Both the position numbers and the translations under genes were made by a program. Shown piece after piece: positions 5,530 through 5,639 of a stretch of DNA of 5,639 nucleotides (positions are counted from its first letter, which is position 1; each line of letters begins with the position of its first letter). The DNA comes from Candidatus Latescibacteria bacterium 4484_7 (lineage in GTDB: Bacteria > Krumholzibacteriota > Krumholzibacteriia > Krumholzibacteriales > Krumholzibacteriaceae): contig NATK01000113.1 of the NCBI GenBank assembly GCA_002085285.1, forward strand, positions 1 through 5,639, written 5' to 3'. The notes under the pieces are model-generated. The model saw nothing but the letters and a program-made list of their open reading frames with translations, had not been told where the DNA came from and searched no databases.

Positions 5530-5639
5530 ATGCATGACGTCGATCGATATTCGATCGAGACAATCGGCAGTTCGAACGACCAATGGAGGCACAAAAAGAA
5601 AATGCCCGAAGCACAGGGTAAGCAAAGACCCAAAAGAGA
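5530..5639 (+). CDS. Possible start of a downstream gene, cut by the right edge
   Basis: A frame open from ATG 5530 runs off the window after 36 codons without a stop. Its codons (for example GAC GTC GAT, ATC GAG ACA ATC GGC) resemble those of the TPR gene. The ATG at 5530 has only a weak GGA upstream. An in-frame ATG at 5602 (MPEAQGKQRPKR...) is preceded by GGAGG at 5585-5589, at a rather long spacing of 12 bases, and may be the true start. The visible residues are hydrophilic and rich in Lys and Arg, and give no family clue. It would be co-directional with the TPR gene, with no terminator between them. It may also be a chance open frame. Confidence 0.35.
   Translation, partial: MHDVDRYSIETIGSSNDQWRHKKKMPEAQGKQRPKR
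5540..5558. repeat. Self-palindromic TCGATCGA repeated in tandem around TAT
   Basis: TCGATCGA occurs at 5540-5547 and again at 5551-5558, separated by TAT. Because the octamer is its own reverse complement, the pair is both a direct and an inverted repeat and could form an 8-base-pair hairpin. No T-tract follows, so it is not a standard terminator. It lies inside the possible downstream reading frame and may be coincidental. Confidence 0.4.

Noticed and set aside
5540..5558. TCGATCGA hairpin as an intrinsic terminator of the TPR gene
   Set aside because: No T-tract follows the stem, and it lies within a frame that may be coding.
4577..5633. Minus-strand frames of 68-98 codons opposite the TPR gene
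   Set aside because: They are Ser-rich shadows of a clear TPR coding sequence and carry no supporting signals.

Overview
The window looks like part of an anaerobic bacterial genome that uses hydrogen-linked, flavin-based electron bifurcation. Signs of a bacterium are strong Shine-Dalgarno sites, a TTG start, a plausible sigma70-type promoter and a Sec lipoprotein signal with a classic lipobox. A single run of hdrC-hdrB-hdrA-mvhD-mvhG is also more typical of anaerobic bacteria than of methanogens, where these genes are usually split between loci. The sequence alone does not fix the phylum. An uncultured anaerobic lineage or a sulfate-reducer-like bacterium would both fit.

Positions 4003 down to 1 (minus strand) hold one tightly packed operon read leftward: hdrC (TTG start), hdrB, hdrA, mvhD and the first 32 codons of mvhG. 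Neighbouring genes overlap by 1, 8 and 4 bases, followed by a 14-base gap with its own ribosome binding site. The products match the HdrABC-MvhDG part of the heterodisulfide reductase/[NiFe]-hydrogenase complex. In characterised complexes the hydrogenase (MvhAG) passes electrons from H2 through the [2Fe-2S] protein MvhD to FAD in HdrA. There they are bifurcated: one branch goes through ferredoxin-type clusters towards ferredoxin, the other through HdrC to the two CCG-type clusters of HdrB, which reduce a disulfide. Every cluster-binding cysteine I could check is present in all the subunits, so the system looks intact. The large hydrogenase subunit would be expected just beyond the left edge. 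The disulfide substrate in a bacterium is not known.

Positions 4004-4323 form a divergent, very AT-rich intergenic region (16 G or C in the 100 bases 4081-4180). It carries a plausible leftward promoter for the hdr operon, several AT-only inverted repeats, weak rightward promoter candidates and a possible 28-codon upstream ORF before the next gene.

Positions 4324-5502 (plus strand) encode a predicted lipoprotein made almost entirely of ten consecutive 34-residue TPR units. No functional link to the hdr operon is shown beyond the shared intergenic region. After its stop codon there is no visible intrinsic terminator, and an open frame running off the right edge may be the start of another gene in the same direction.

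I see no RNA genes, CRISPR arrays, insertion sequences or phage genes. The most interesting aspects are the unknown HdrB substrate, the divergent control region and the unassigned TPR lipoprotein.
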